DNA from: Vibrio splendidus
GTDB lineage: Bacteria; Pseudomonadota; Gammaproteobacteria; Enterobacterales; Vibrionaceae
DNA: 64,000 bases
Reading direction: 5' to 3'
NCBI RefSeq assembly: GCF_002873455.1
Contig: NZ_MCUN01000054.1
Location: forward strand, 186,001 to 250,000
The translations under genes were made by a program, and so were the position numbers. Within the stretch, counting starts at the first letter, position 1. Each line of letters opens with the position of its first letter. The notes beneath the pieces were generated by a model. That model was not told the DNA's origin. It made no database searches and saw only the letters and a program-made list of their open reading frames with translations. Of the stretch, positions 45,195-55,016 are shown in pieces.

Positions 45195-47225
45195 ATGAAA
45201 CTTAAAGCATTATCAGTGGCCGTTACGGTTGCCTTAACTTCATTTACAGCGCTTGCTGCCGACGAACAAGAAACCGTAGTTGTTATCGGTTCCGCTCTAG
45301 ATCAACTTGTTCAGACTGAAATCAATTCTGACACCCTTGAAAAGAAACAAGCGTCAGACATCAAAGATGTTCTGAACACCATGCCTAGTGTGACTGTCGA
45401 TGGAAACGCACGCTACTCACGTAAAGTTTATGTACGTGGTATGGAAGACAAATTTGCTGTTGTGACAATTGATGGTGCTCGTCAAGAAGGTCAGCTATTC
45501 CACCACTCGGGCGATCAGGCGATTGATCCTGCGATGCTTAAGCGTGCTGAAATTGAACTTGGCGGTAACTCAGCACTTTCGGGTTCTGGTGCGATTAATG
45601 GTTCATTTAGCTACGAAACCAAAGATCCGAGCGATCTTCTTAAGCCGGGTGAAAGTGTTGGTGCTCGAGTAAAAACAAGCTACCAAACGGCTTATGAGCG
45701 CTTCGCAACCAACGTCGCTGTGTATGCAAAAGTGAACGACAAACTGCAATTCATGGGTATTGCAAATTACTCGGAAGATGGTGACCTGCATATTCCAGAT
45801 CAAGAAGCGGTAACGTCGAAGCAGGGCGAGCTTAAATCTGGTTTGGCTAAGGTTGTTTTCATCCCGAACGATGCCAACGAATTTAAACTGACTTTCAACC
45901 GTTACAACGATGGCGGTAAGCGCCAGCTTTCTGGTGAGAAGGCCGGTGCGCTGTATGCTGATGATGAGCATAACTACCATTCACTAAACCGCGATACTGT
46001 AACTCTGCAACATGAGTATGACGCGGGCAGTGATTTGGTACACTTGAAAACCAATGTTTACTACAACCGTCAGTACATGGAACGTGATGCACTTGTTGAT
46101 GACGCTTGGGATAAAGACGCGAACGACAAATGGATTAAAGACGGCAAGATTGCTATTCCAGATCGTGAATACAACGTGACGACCATCGGCGGTGATATCC
46201 GTAACATCTCTTGGGTAGGTCAGCATGAGTTAACGTACGGCCTTGATGGTTACAAAGCTGAGCAATGGATTGATGCTGGCGATGGGGTATACCAAAGCGG
46301 TTCTAAACAAGGTGAATCCAAGAAGTACGGCATGGATGGTGGTACGGTGACGGCTTACGGTCTTTACGTGCAAGACATGTACGAGTTCAGCGATTTCCGC
46401 TTAACGAGTGGTTTGCGTTACGATGTTCACAAGCTGGGCGGTGTTTATACGGGTGATTTTGATCAGCTGTCTCCAAAGTTCAAGGGTGAATACCAAACTA
46501 CGGATAACCTAAAGCTTCGTATAGGATACGGCCGCCTATTTAAAGGTGCGTCATTACCTGAAGCATTAACGATGAAAGCAGCACCTGATGTTGATCAGTC
46601 TGATACTAAGGCGATGACGGGTAACAACTACGAAGCGGGCTTTGATTATGAGCTGACACGTTTACTTGCAGCGGATTACGCTATCTTAGGTTTTACAGCT
46701 TACACCTACAACCTTGATAACCAAATGCACCCAACTAAGAACAACTCAACATTAGCAAACCAGTATGATGTTGAAGTGTGGGGTGTAGAAACCGTATTGA
46801 GCTATGAACTAGATGCGTTAAGTGTTTACGCTAACCACTCGTACTCAGATGGCGATCAGAAAGACCTAGAAAATGGCAAAACTAGCCACATGAGTAAAAC
46901 CGGGATTCATAACTTTAAGGCGGGCTTCAACTACAGTCTAAACAGTGAATTTGTGTTTGGTTGGGATTCACGCTTTGTTCCGGGTAATGATTACACGGAC
47001 GAAGATGGTGATGAAATTAAACGCGCAGGTTTCGCAACTCATAACATCTGGGCAGCTTACACACCTACGTTTGCTAAAGATCTAGAGGTGAATCTTGGTG
47101 TTGATAACCTACTTGATAAGAAGTACGCAGAGCATACTGGTTTCGGTATCTCTTGGGGCTCAGATAAGTACACCAGCTACGAAGCGGGTCGTAACTTCAA
47201 AGCTTCTATCGCATATAACTTCTAA
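45195..47225 (+). CDS. TonB-dependent outer-membrane receptor
   Basis: 676 aa. A signal peptide of 21 residues ends ...TALAA; a TonB-box-like ETVVVIGS follows. The plug domain has VYVRGMEDKFAVVTIDGAR and ELGGNSALSGSGAINGSF (split), and the C-terminal beta-barrel ends in an aromatic residue (AYNF), as expected for OMP insertion. NLGVDNLLDKKYAEH is the usual late barrel motif. The Fur box predicts iron-linked uptake (haem or siderophore); FRAP/NPNL haem motifs are not evident, so the ligand is not assigned. It interrupts the E. coli-like order rlmM-xni. Confidence 0.9.
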   Translation: MKLKALSVAVTVALTSFTALAADEQETVVVIGSALDQLVQTEINSDTLEKKQASDIKDVLNTMPSVTVDGNARYSRKVYVRGMEDKFAVVTIDGARQEGQLFHHSGDQAIDPAMLKRAEIELGGNSALSGSGAINGSFSYETKDPSDLLKPGESVGARVKTSYQTAYERFATNVAVYAKVNDKLQFMGIANYSEDGDLHIPDQEAVTSKQGELKSGLAKVVFIPNDANEFKLTFNRYNDGGKRQLSGEKAGALYADDEHNYHSLNRDTVTLQHEYDAGSDLVHLKTNVYYNRQYMERDALVDDAWDKDANDKWIKDGKIAIPDREYNVTTIGGDIRNISWVGQHELTYGLDGYKAEQWIDAGDGVYQSGSKQGESKKYGMDGGTVTAYGLYVQDMYEFSDFRLTSGLRYDVHKLGGVYTGDFDQLSPKFKGEYQTTDNLKLRIGYGRLFKGASLPEALTMKAAPDVDQSDTKAMTGNNYEAGFDYELTRLLAADYAILGFTAYTYNLDNQMHPTKNNSTLANQYDVEVWGVETVLSYELDALSVYANHSYSDGDQKDLENGKTSHMSKTGIHNFKAGFNYSLNSEFVFGWDSRFVPGNDYTDEDGDEIKRAGFATHNIWAAYTPTFAKDLEVNLGVDNLLDKKYAEHTGFGISWGSDKYTSYEAGRNFKASIAYNF

Positions 47226-47268
47226 TTTGCAAACTGAATTAGATTACGCGATACAGTCATAAATAACG

Positions 47269-47303
47269 AAAAGCCTTAGTTCATTCTTCACTAAGGCTTT
47301 TTT
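47269..47303. terminator. Terminator after the TonB-dependent receptor
   Basis: AAAAGCCTTAGT (47269-47280) pairs perfectly with 47290-47301, followed by T. It also separates the convergent xni. Confidence 0.9.
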
Positions 47304-47379
47304 GTTTCTGTGTCTGTCCCGTCCTGAAATGTGTTTACACATTGGGGACTAATAATGGCCATTCCAAATAAACGCGACG

Positions 47380-48153
47380 TTAAGCGTTCGTTTCGTAACG
47401 AATATCTTGCAGGTTGAATCCAAGATCAATATCGGTTTTGAGTGCAGAGACTTGCTTACACACACGTGCCGATTCAATATGCTCATCGAATTTTTTTCGA
47501 TATTTTTTCGGCAGGTCTTCAGCTAAGAATGCCGCTTCTATATCTGGATACGTTGTTAATATCTCTTTGGCAGCTTTTGGTCCAACTCCAGGAATCCCCG
47601 GCACTTGGCTTGAGCTGACGCCCGTTAACCCCCAGTAATCCGCGAGCTGTTCAGGTTTTACGCCAAATTCCGCTTCGATAAAGGGTTTATCTAACCAACG
47701 GTGCTGGAAATAATCACGGATCTGTAGCGTTGGTGACAACAGTTGGCAATAGCCCTTATCCGTCGAGATGATGGTGACCTTTTCGCCGTGGTCAGCGACT
47801 TTCTTCGCGAGTGTTGCGACTAGATCATCCGCCTCATCGCCGTCTGAAAGCAATGAATCAATACCCAGCTCCCACCAAGCTTGTTGGATAGCATCAAGCC
47901 CTTTCATTAATGGTTCAGGCATCGGTTTGCGGTTTTGCTTGTAGGCCGGAAGGACTTCAGCGCGCCAGCCTCGATCTTGTAAATGGTGATCAAATACAGC
48001 AATGATATGAGTTGGCTTTGATTCTTTTAGGATGCGATTAAGAGTACGAGCAGTAGTGGTGATGGTTCTTGCAATATCGGTTGGGTCCGGCTGAACAGAG
48101 TGAACGCGTCGGATTAGGTTCAAGGCATCGATAATAACAAGATGGATAGACAT
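47380..48153 (-). CDS. xni: Flap endonuclease Xni
   Basis: 257 aa, small 5'-nuclease related to the N-domain of DNA polymerase I (E. coli Xni/YgdG 251 aa). VIIDALNLIRR at the N-terminus, DGDEADDLVATLAKKV (about residues 103-118), STDKGYCQLL and the helix-hairpin-helix VPGIPGVGPKAAKEIL (about 186-201) are the 5'-nuclease motifs. It acts on flap structures in DNA. Next to ppnN as in E. coli (ygdG-ygdH). Confidence 0.95.
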   Translation of the reverse strand: MSIHLVIIDALNLIRRVHSVQPDPTDIARTITTTARTLNRILKESKPTHIIAVFDHHLQDRGWRAEVLPAYKQNRKPMPEPLMKGLDAIQQAWWELGIDSLLSDGDEADDLVATLAKKVADHGEKVTIISTDKGYCQLLSPTLQIRDYFQHRWLDKPFIEAEFGVKPEQLADYWGLTGVSSSQVPGIPGVGPKAAKEILTTYPDIEAAFLAEDLPKKYRKKFDEHIESARVCKQVSALKTDIDLGFNLQDIRYETNA

Positions 48154-48171
48154 AAGTTTCCACTAAATAGG

Positions 48172-48200
48172 CAATAAATAAGGGGCTGCTAGCCCCTTAT
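48172..48200 (-). terminator. Terminator after ppnN
   Basis: ATAAGGGGC (48178-48186) pairs perfectly with 48192-48200 over TGCTA. On the minus strand it is followed by TATTTATT, a weak U-rich tail, after the ppnN stop. Confidence 0.6.
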
Positions 48201-48297
48201 AGTAACGTATCACTTGGTGAGTTGAAACGTTGGTGACGTAAACGTCATGACTTGTTTAGCTTTATGCTTGTGACCTGTTATCAGTTACTTGTCGCTA

Positions 48298-49662
48298 TTA
48301 AGTGCTAGGCATAATTTTATAGCAAGGAACGTAGTCAGTGCCACCCGGCAGTTTCATTCGATGTTGTTCAACAAAGTCATTCAGCAGCTGATCCATTTTG
48401 GTCATCAGCTCTTTGTCGCCATCAATCAAGAATGGGCCGTGTTTCTCTATCTCTAGAATACCTTCGGCTTTGACGTTCCCCGCCACAATGCCAGAAAACG
48501 CTTTACGTAAATTAGCCGCAAGGCTTTCTGTTTTCTGGTCCATATGAAGATCAAGTGCCGCCATAGACTCATGTGTCGGATCGAAGGGTAGTTGGAACTC
48601 AGGCTCAATATGCAGTGACCAGTTATAGCTGTATGCATCGCCGGTCTCTTTACGGTGAGAGCGTACATCTGGCATCGCTTGTTTCATGATTTTCGCAGCG
48701 CGTGCTGGATCATCAATCACGATTTCGTAGTGTTTCTGAGCCTCTTCCCCAAGGGTTTCCCCGATGAATTTATCGATAGAGCGGAAGTAAGCTTCACTCT
48801 CTTTTGAACCCGTTAATACAATCGGCATGGGTTGGTCGACGTTATTTGGGTGCATCATGATCCCTAAAATATACAGCAACTCTTCAGCCGTACCGGGGCC
48901 CCCAGGGAAAATAATGATGCCATGTGCCATACGAACGAATGCCTCAAGACGCTTCTCGATATCTGGCATGATCACCAGTTCGTTCACAATCGGGTTTGGT
49001 GGCTCAGCCGCAATGATTGAAGGTTCGGTAAGCCCCAAGTAACGATGATCAGTATAGCGCTGCTTCGCGTGACCAATCGCCGCGCCTTTCATTGGCCCTT
49101 CCATAGCACCCGGCCCACAACCAGTACAGATGTTGAGTTCACGTAGGCCAAGTTCATTACCTACTTCACGAGTGTATTGGTATTCAGTAGCATTAATTGA
49201 GTGACCACCCCAACACACGATCAGGTTAGGTTCGATGCCCGGTGTGAGTGCACCTGCATTTCTCAAAATACCAAATACGAGGTTGGTAATATGAGTGGCA
49301 TTAGTTAGGTTGAGTCTTTGGTTGTCTGCAAGATGCATGTTGACGTAAACAATGTCACGCAACACTGAGAATAGGTGCTCTTGGATACCTTTGATGATTT
49401 CACCATCGACAAAGGCATGCTCTGGTGGGTTGCTTAGTTCGAGCTTGATACCACGCTCACGTCGCACGACTTCAACATCAAACGATTGATATTTGTCGAG
49501 TAACTCTTTCGAGTTGTCGGTGTGGCTACCAGAGTTGAGTACCGCTAATGTACAGTTGCGATACAGTTGGTACAGATCACTAGACGCGGTTTTCTTAAGA
49601 CGCTCAACTTCAAGTTGAGAGAGTAAATCCATGCTACCGGCAGGGCTGATATGAGTGATCAT
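48298..49662 (-). CDS. ppnN: Nucleotide 5'-monophosphate nucleosidase PpnN
   Basis: 454 aa (E. coli YgdH/PpnN 454 aa). It cleaves purine and pyrimidine 5'-NMPs to base and ribose-5-phosphate and is controlled by (p)ppGpp. The lysine decarboxylase-like LOG domain is in the middle, with PNLIVCWGGHSI, CTGCGPGAMEGPMKGA (about residues 180-195) and the FPGGPGTAEELLYILG motif (about 254-269). N- and C-terminal flanking domains are full length. Transcribed before xni; GGAGGC precedes the ATG. Confidence 0.95.
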   Translation of the reverse strand: MITHISPAGSMDLLSQLEVERLKKTASSDLYQLYRNCTLAVLNSGSHTDNSKELLDKYQSFDVEVVRRERGIKLELSNPPEHAFVDGEIIKGIQEHLFSVLRDIVYVNMHLADNQRLNLTNATHITNLVFGILRNAGALTPGIEPNLIVCWGGHSINATEYQYTREVGNELGLRELNICTGCGPGAMEGPMKGAAIGHAKQRYTDHRYLGLTEPSIIAAEPPNPIVNELVIMPDIEKRLEAFVRMAHGIIIFPGGPGTAEELLYILGIMMHPNNVDQPMPIVLTGSKESEAYFRSIDKFIGETLGEEAQKHYEIVIDDPARAAKIMKQAMPDVRSHRKETGDAYSYNWSLHIEPEFQLPFDPTHESMAALDLHMDQKTESLAANLRKAFSGIVAGNVKAEGILEIEKHGPFLIDGDKELMTKMDQLLNDFVEQHRMKLPGGTDYVPCYKIMPST

Positions 49663-49815
49663 AGTGCCTCCTTGTTGAAAAGAGCAGGGGGACGTTGAAG
49701 TGACCCTCTGGCTCGAGAGTGAGAAGCAAACGTTGAAAGTGTTTGGTTAAAGGGGAGAGAGTTAACCAGACGAAACGGTTACGACAGCGTTGCTTAATGG
49801 ATTATATAATCTTGT

Positions 49816-49925
49816 TTAACAGTCTATATGCAGGTGCTTAACAGTATATACATGGGTGATTAATAGCAGATGTATAGATGTTTAAGAGCTAATATAAAAT
49901 AAATTAAGAGCGTATATACAGCATT
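49816..49925. repeat. 22-bp tandem repeat in the ppnN upstream spacer
   Basis: TTAACAG, TTAACAG, TTAATAG, TTAAGAG and TTAAGAG start at 49816, 49838, 49860, 49882 and 49904, each exactly 22 bp after the one before. Later positions in the units (TATAtaca/gcag words) are partly shared. The rest of the 376-bp spacer (49663-50038) shows no ORF or clear terminator. Confidence 0.75.
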
Positions 49926-50038
49926 GCTTGCCAAGAATGCTTGTTAAGCGAATGTTAATCATTAGCTTAGCAAACATTGAGGGAAATGGTATGTGATAAG
50001 TATTTGAAAAAATGAAATAAATTAAATCTAAGGCTGAC

Positions 50039-51604
50039 TTAGTTCCAAACAAGTTGGTTGGTACCGCGTTGCTTTGCTTTGTTTAGCGTCTTATTAAGTC
50101 TCTCTAATACTTCTTCAGGCGTATCAGACTCTTTAAACTGAGTACTTGCCGCACACAAGGTAATCGTGATTTGTTGGTCACGGAACTTAAAGGGTAGGCG
50201 GCTTACTTGAGCTTGGATGTTTTGAATCACCTGGTGGCAATATTCATCGGTTTGTTCTGGCAACAGCAAGACAAACTCTTCACCAGAAAAGCGAGCCACG
50301 GTATCGGTTGTGCCTGCTTCTTTAGTAATCGTTCTAGCGATGATTTTAAGTGCCTTATCGCCAGCAGTATAACCAAAGCTGTCGTTAATGGCTTTGAAGT
50401 TGTCGATGTCGAGTAGTACCACGCGTAATGAGTGTTGTGCTCGAATCCAACGGCGATACTCAAGCTCTAAGCGATCAGTAAAGGCGGTGCGATTGTAAAC
50501 CTTAGTCAGCGGATCAAGCAGCATGCGCTGAGCCTGATCTTCTAAGCGCTTGCGGTAATCTTGGGTGACTTCATAGAGTGAATCTAACTGAGTCTTTCCG
50601 TAACTCATCCTCTCTATTAGAGCTTTTTCTTTCTGCTCTGCGTGATTCAGTCTTTCTGAAAGAGAGGCTATTTCAGTGAGTAGCGGATTAATTGTTCGCT
50701 TTAAACTATCAATATCTTTCGCTTTCTCTACAGAATTCTGGCTCTTAGTGACAAGCTCATTCAACTCAGAGTTAAGGCCTTGACGGTGCTCAAAGTAACT
50801 TTGGCTCTGATCGGCATTTTGGTCTGCCGTTTTAATACTGGAAGCCAGCGAGGAGTTTAGCTGATCGATAAATTGTTCAGACTTCTTACGCTCTAGATTG
50901 GTACCTTCGATAACCAGTTTGAGGATTTGAAGTGTCAGCTCAAGCAGGTTTTGTGTGGAAACACCAAGTAGCAGTTTCGCTCGAATATCGGTAAGTAAAT
51001 CACCCGATTCGCCCTCGAAATCGAGTTCAGTGATCAGATGTTGTAATTCGTTTGATAGGTCAGAAAGGAGTTCTTGTTCTGGAGAATGCGTAGCATCGGC
51101 AAAATGAGAGCGTGAGTTATTCACCATAATCTTAATGGCACGCTCATAAATACCGAGAAGTTTCATGGCATGGTCGACTTTCTGACTGCCATTGCATTCG
51201 GAGAAGCTAAGTAAGTTTCGTAGGTCGCGTTTAAGCTGCGCTGGAAGGCCTGTTATGCGTTGCAGCGTTTCCCCACTGTGCTTAATGCTATCGTCCAGAT
51301 ATCCGTTCTGTTTATCCATAGCCAACGTCTTCTGCTTAAGCATCCTTTCTAATACTGCCAGCTTTGGGATCATCGAGCTAATGTCTTTTTGCTTTTCTAG
51401 CTCTTCCCGAAGGGCTATGAGGTTTTCATCTAAATGGCTGTTACTGCCAACACATGCATCACTTAAAGATGTGACGATACGCTTTAGAACTTTTTGTTCT
51501 CTAATAAATTTGAACGAGGTGTCTCTTTGCGTCAAACGAACCTGCTCCAACTGAATTTTCAGCTGGTGGAGTTGCGCCTGAATGTCTTTTTCAAGAATGC
51601 CCAT
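50039..51604 (-). CDS. GGDEF-domain diguanylate cyclase
   Basis: 521 aa, no signal peptide or membrane span, so cytoplasmic. Residues 1-350 are largely helical with coiled coils (for example EKQKDISSMIPKLAVLERML; LSERLNHAEQKEKALIERM, split). Residues about 355-520 are a GGDEF domain: LDPLTKVYNRTAFTDRL, LLDIDNFKAINDSFGYTAGD and the active site RFSGEEF, where Ser replaces the first Gly, a change tolerated in several active cyclases. No RxxD inhibitory site is seen five residues upstream. It likely makes c-di-GMP; output unknown. Confidence 0.88.
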   Translation of the reverse strand: MGILEKDIQAQLHQLKIQLEQVRLTQRDTSFKFIREQKVLKRIVTSLSDACVGSNSHLDENLIALREELEKQKDISSMIPKLAVLERMLKQKTLAMDKQNGYLDDSIKHSGETLQRITGLPAQLKRDLRNLLSFSECNGSQKVDHAMKLLGIYERAIKIMVNNSRSHFADATHSPEQELLSDLSNELQHLITELDFEGESGDLLTDIRAKLLLGVSTQNLLELTLQILKLVIEGTNLERKKSEQFIDQLNSSLASSIKTADQNADQSQSYFEHRQGLNSELNELVTKSQNSVEKAKDIDSLKRTINPLLTEIASLSERLNHAEQKEKALIERMSYGKTQLDSLYEVTQDYRKRLEDQAQRMLLDPLTKVYNRTAFTDRLELEYRRWIRAQHSLRVVLLDIDNFKAINDSFGYTAGDKALKIIARTITKEAGTTDTVARFSGEEFVLLLPEQTDEYCHQVIQNIQAQVSRLPFKFRDQQITITLCAASTQFKESDTPEEVLERLNKTLNKAKQRGTNQLVWN

Positions 51605-51722
51605 AGATGTATTAATTAGCGCCGCGTAGACCGAGATCGATCATTTTGATGAAATTCCGTTACACCGATAATAACAAAACTAAAAATAAGGTCACGGCTT
51701 GCTGCTATTAACCGCTCGCAAA

Positions 51723-53981
51723 TCAGTCATCTTTTAGCATTTTTTTGATGTTGTCCTCATTCTGGTACGATGATTGTATTTTTATTAACCCTTGATTAAT
51801 CGCATGTTTACACGCTTCTCTTATGTTACCCGTTGCAAGGCTAGCTGCGGGCGCATTATCGATAGCTTTTAAGTATACCCATTGGCTGCTGCGTTCTTTG
51901 AGACTGATCTCACGCGCGAGGTTAGTTGACATCAATAATACATCGAGCAGTTCTTGGTCGTTAATTGCAGTATAAGCGCGTGGCAAGAACGGATAGTCAG
52001 CTATGCCCATACGGACTGTTCGGTTGATGCTCCGCTCTGGTTCGAAGGTATTAATCCAAGATTGAATCTTTCTGAACAGGGCCTCAGGTGATAAATCACG
52101 GTCAGCGTTAGGTTCGATATAAAGCAGATTCGCATCCGAGAAATGGTAGACACGAGCTGGGCCTTCAAGCTTAGATTTGAGGAAATCGCCAAAAGCATCT
52201 TCGAGTTCTAGACCCGCTTTGTAACCGTTTTGCGTGTACATGTTACGTAGGAAAGGTAAGTCAATCATCACGAAGCGTAAACGGTCGTTGAGCGGTTCAT
52301 GAATCAATTCACCAAGCTGCCACTGCTCAAAGGTTTGGCTAGTTTGTTCCAATGAATTTGAGAGTTTCGCATTCAGCATTCTTAGATTAGGAAGCTTAGA
52401 ACGCGAATGCGTAAAGAGGTCAGTACGCAGTGAATCGACCTCTTTGGCTAAGGTTTGAATGAGGTAGCCTCGGCGCAGTACAAAGAAGAATAAGACAATG
52501 CTGAACAAGAATAGGGCAAACGAAATCTTTTGGAACTTACGATGTTCTAGTTTGTATTTCTCTAGCTCTTGTTCTTGGCCGGCATAGTGCAAGGTTTGTT
52601 CGGCAAACTCCTTTTGTTGGCGGAATGCGTCTTCCCCAACACGGTTGAGTTTCTGCTGCTCTAAAGAAACAAGGCTGTTGTATTGCTTGAGGTTTGCCAA
52701 CGCTTGCTGTGGACGACCTGCTTGTTCATAACCCAAAGAAAGTAAATAGTATGAGCGTTGCGACAGGTGCATATTTTCTACCTGACGTGAGAGCTCAAGT
52801 GCACGTGTCGCATGTTTGATCACATCTTCGCTCTCTTGCAGGTGGTAAGCCAATCCTGCTGATAATAGCGCAGCACGACCTTCCAGTTTTGGAATGTCGG
52901 TGTACTCTAGTAGTTCAAGGGCACGGGTTAAGTACTGCTCAGCTAGAGGGTAGTTATAGAGGCGTAAGTAAGTTGCCGATAGACTTAGACGAATATCGAT
53001 GACTTGGTGGATATCTCTGTCGGTACTCTCGTGGTCAAGGACGTTGAAAAAATGCACAAGAGCAAGGTTATATTTACCTTGCAAGAAGTACACATCACCC
53101 ATCTTTTTAAGTACTTGAGCTAATATGGGGGAGTTTTCAAAGTTATCATAAAAATCAGCAGCTTGAGATAGGTGTTCTAATGCCTTGTCTAACACTTGGC
53201 GTTCAAAGAAAAGCTGTGCAAGCAGGCGGTTGACTTTGGCTAAGCGTGAACTCAGATTACCCTCTACTGATTTCCAGTAGCCATACAACAACTCAGATAG
53301 TGCGTGGTTGTATTCTTTATGAGTCAGATAAAATTCACCGACCGCGATGTGGTAGTCGATAGTCACTTTTTCTGAGTAACGCTGATCGAGGTAGGTCTTC
53401 GCTTCTTGATAGAACTTCTCGGCTTCGTCGACCTTATTTTCATAAGAGGCGATATCAGCTTTCAGCATGATCAAACGATAGGTAATGCCTTCAGTTAAAC
53501 GTAAGGTTTTATTCACCGATTCTAGGTTTGCTTCGATACTTGTCAGTTCTGCTGTTGCTGTGGCCGACTTTCTGTCACTAAGCCAAAGTAAGCGAACTTT
53601 TAGGATCTGAAGGTCCAGTTTTAAGTAATTAAGCTTATAGGTTTTTGCTAGCTCAGAGGCTTTGTCGATGTTTTTAATCGCAATACGAATGTTGCCAAGA
53701 TTGTATTCAGCTTTAGCTAAGATCTTATAGGCATCGATACTGCTATTTGGTGTTCTAATTGAAGAGTCAGTCTCTTCGCGAGAAATCGCTGAAGGGCTTT
53801 TTTCTCGTTGATCAGAAAGGACACGAAGCGTTAGGTAGCTGTTGGCCATTTTTTTTGCTTGGCTCGGCTCAATCTCAACCAAGTTATTGGCTTCATTGAG
53901 TAGCGCCGATGAATAAACCGACGCATTAACCGATGTGCTTAAGCTTAAAATAAATAGACTAACAACGTATAACCAACGCAT
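51723..53981 (-). CDS. TPR sensor-like protein with degenerate GGDEF end
   Basis: 752 aa. A signal peptide (about residues 1-20, ending SVNAS) is followed by about 440 residues of tetratricopeptide repeats (LGNIRIAIKNIDKASELA; KMGDVYFLQGKYNLALVHFF). A transmembrane helix lies at about 493-512 (FALFLFSIVLFFFVLRRGY). The cytoplasmic 240 residues look like a GGDEF fold (LRFVMIDLPFLRNMYTQNGYKAG) without the GGDEF motif, so a role in binding rather than synthesis is likely. It precedes the GGDEF enzyme gene on the same strand, 118 bp apart. Confidence 0.75.
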   Translation of the reverse strand: MRWLYVVSLFILSLSTSVNASVYSSALLNEANNLVEIEPSQAKKMANSYLTLRVLSDQREKSPSAISREETDSSIRTPNSSIDAYKILAKAEYNLGNIRIAIKNIDKASELAKTYKLNYLKLDLQILKVRLLWLSDRKSATATAELTSIEANLESVNKTLRLTEGITYRLIMLKADIASYENKVDEAEKFYQEAKTYLDQRYSEKVTIDYHIAVGEFYLTHKEYNHALSELLYGYWKSVEGNLSSRLAKVNRLLAQLFFERQVLDKALEHLSQAADFYDNFENSPILAQVLKKMGDVYFLQGKYNLALVHFFNVLDHESTDRDIHQVIDIRLSLSATYLRLYNYPLAEQYLTRALELLEYTDIPKLEGRAALLSAGLAYHLQESEDVIKHATRALELSRQVENMHLSQRSYYLLSLGYEQAGRPQQALANLKQYNSLVSLEQQKLNRVGEDAFRQQKEFAEQTLHYAGQEQELEKYKLEHRKFQKISFALFLFSIVLFFFVLRRGYLIQTLAKEVDSLRTDLFTHSRSKLPNLRMLNAKLSNSLEQTSQTFEQWQLGELIHEPLNDRLRFVMIDLPFLRNMYTQNGYKAGLELEDAFGDFLKSKLEGPARVYHFSDANLLYIEPNADRDLSPEALFRKIQSWINTFEPERSINRTVRMGIADYPFLPRAYTAINDQELLDVLLMSTNLAREISLKERSSQWVYLKAIDNAPAASLATGNIREACKHAINQGLIKIQSSYQNEDNIKKMLKDD

Positions 53982-54039
53982 TTCAATGTCCCTTTAAAGA
54001 TTTGGTAGGTTCAAATAAGTGTGGGTGGTTCACGCCTGA

Positions 54040-54885
54040 TTATTGGCGAGCCATACGCTTATTGTGGCTTGGTCTATCTTGCTCGGTTGAACGGTATGGG
54101 TTGATATCCAGACCACCACGACGCGTGTAACGTGCGAACACGGTTAGCTTCGATGGGCCACAGTATTTCATGATATCAGTGAAGATACGTTCAACACATT
54201 GTTCGTGGAATTCATTGTGCTCACGGAAAGAAACTAAATAGCGTAGCAGAGCTTCACGGTCAATTTGCTTACCTGAATATGCGATCTCAACGCTGCCCCA
54301 GTCTGGCTGATTAGTGATCAAGCAGTTCGACTTCAACAGATGGCTGTGCAGTGTTTCTTCAACATCTTGCTCGCCAGCAGCCCCTTCAAGCAGTGACGCT
54401 TCAAAGTCGTAACTAGTGATTTGGATGTCTTGGTTGTCGATACAGTCGCCTTCCATCGTTACGATAGGCTGGTTGGTGTAATCCGTTACTGAGTTTACAT
54501 TCACAATTACTGTTTCGCCCGCACATGCCGACAAATCTTGGGTTAGGCGCTCAGTGACTTGGTCCCAATTTTCAAATTGAGTCTGGTTGTAGCTGTTTAA
54601 ATACAGCTTGAAAGATTTTGATTCAATTAAATTTGGACTGGTTGCAGGGATGAATACTTCACCCACAGCGACTTGTGGTAGGCCGTTGGTGTTTAGCCAC
54701 GAAAGCTCGTACATCGTCCAAATATCATGGCCAACAAAAGGCAGGTCACCGTTTAGCGCAAGGTCATCACGATTCAGGCTACGAGGTACTGGCTGCAATA
54801 AACTTGCATCGTATTGGTTAGAGTACTCAGTTTTTTGGCCTAGGGTTAAACCCGCTAGCTCTTTTGCGTCAGAATATTTGCTCAT
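54040..54885 (-). CDS. queF: NADPH-dependent 7-cyano-7-deazaguanine reductase QueF
   Basis: 281 aa, the long (two-domain) QueF type (E. coli 282 aa). It reduces preQ0 to preQ1 in queuosine synthesis. The active-site cysteine lies in SNCLITNQPDWGSVEI (about residues 187-202) and the C-terminal EHNEFHEQCVERIFTDI and RYTRRGGLDINPYRS carry the family signature. ATG at complement 54883-54885. Divergent from syd. Confidence 0.96.
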   Translation of the reverse strand: MSKYSDAKELAGLTLGQKTEYSNQYDASLLQPVPRSLNRDDLALNGDLPFVGHDIWTMYELSWLNTNGLPQVAVGEVFIPATSPNLIESKSFKLYLNSYNQTQFENWDQVTERLTQDLSACAGETVIVNVNSVTDYTNQPIVTMEGDCIDNQDIQITSYDFEASLLEGAAGEQDVEETLHSHLLKSNCLITNQPDWGSVEIAYSGKQIDREALLRYLVSFREHNEFHEQCVERIFTDIMKYCGPSKLTVFARYTRRGGLDINPYRSTEQDRPSHNKRMARQ

Positions 54886-55016
54886 ACTTTCGTTTCAAAT
54901 TCGATTAGAATGGGGTCGATTTTACTGAATCCCTATTACCCTGTCATTAAGTCATCGCTTAATCGATGCTTAAAGGGCTCGGATTCTATTTATTATTTTG
55001 TGTTTAGGAGATTTTC

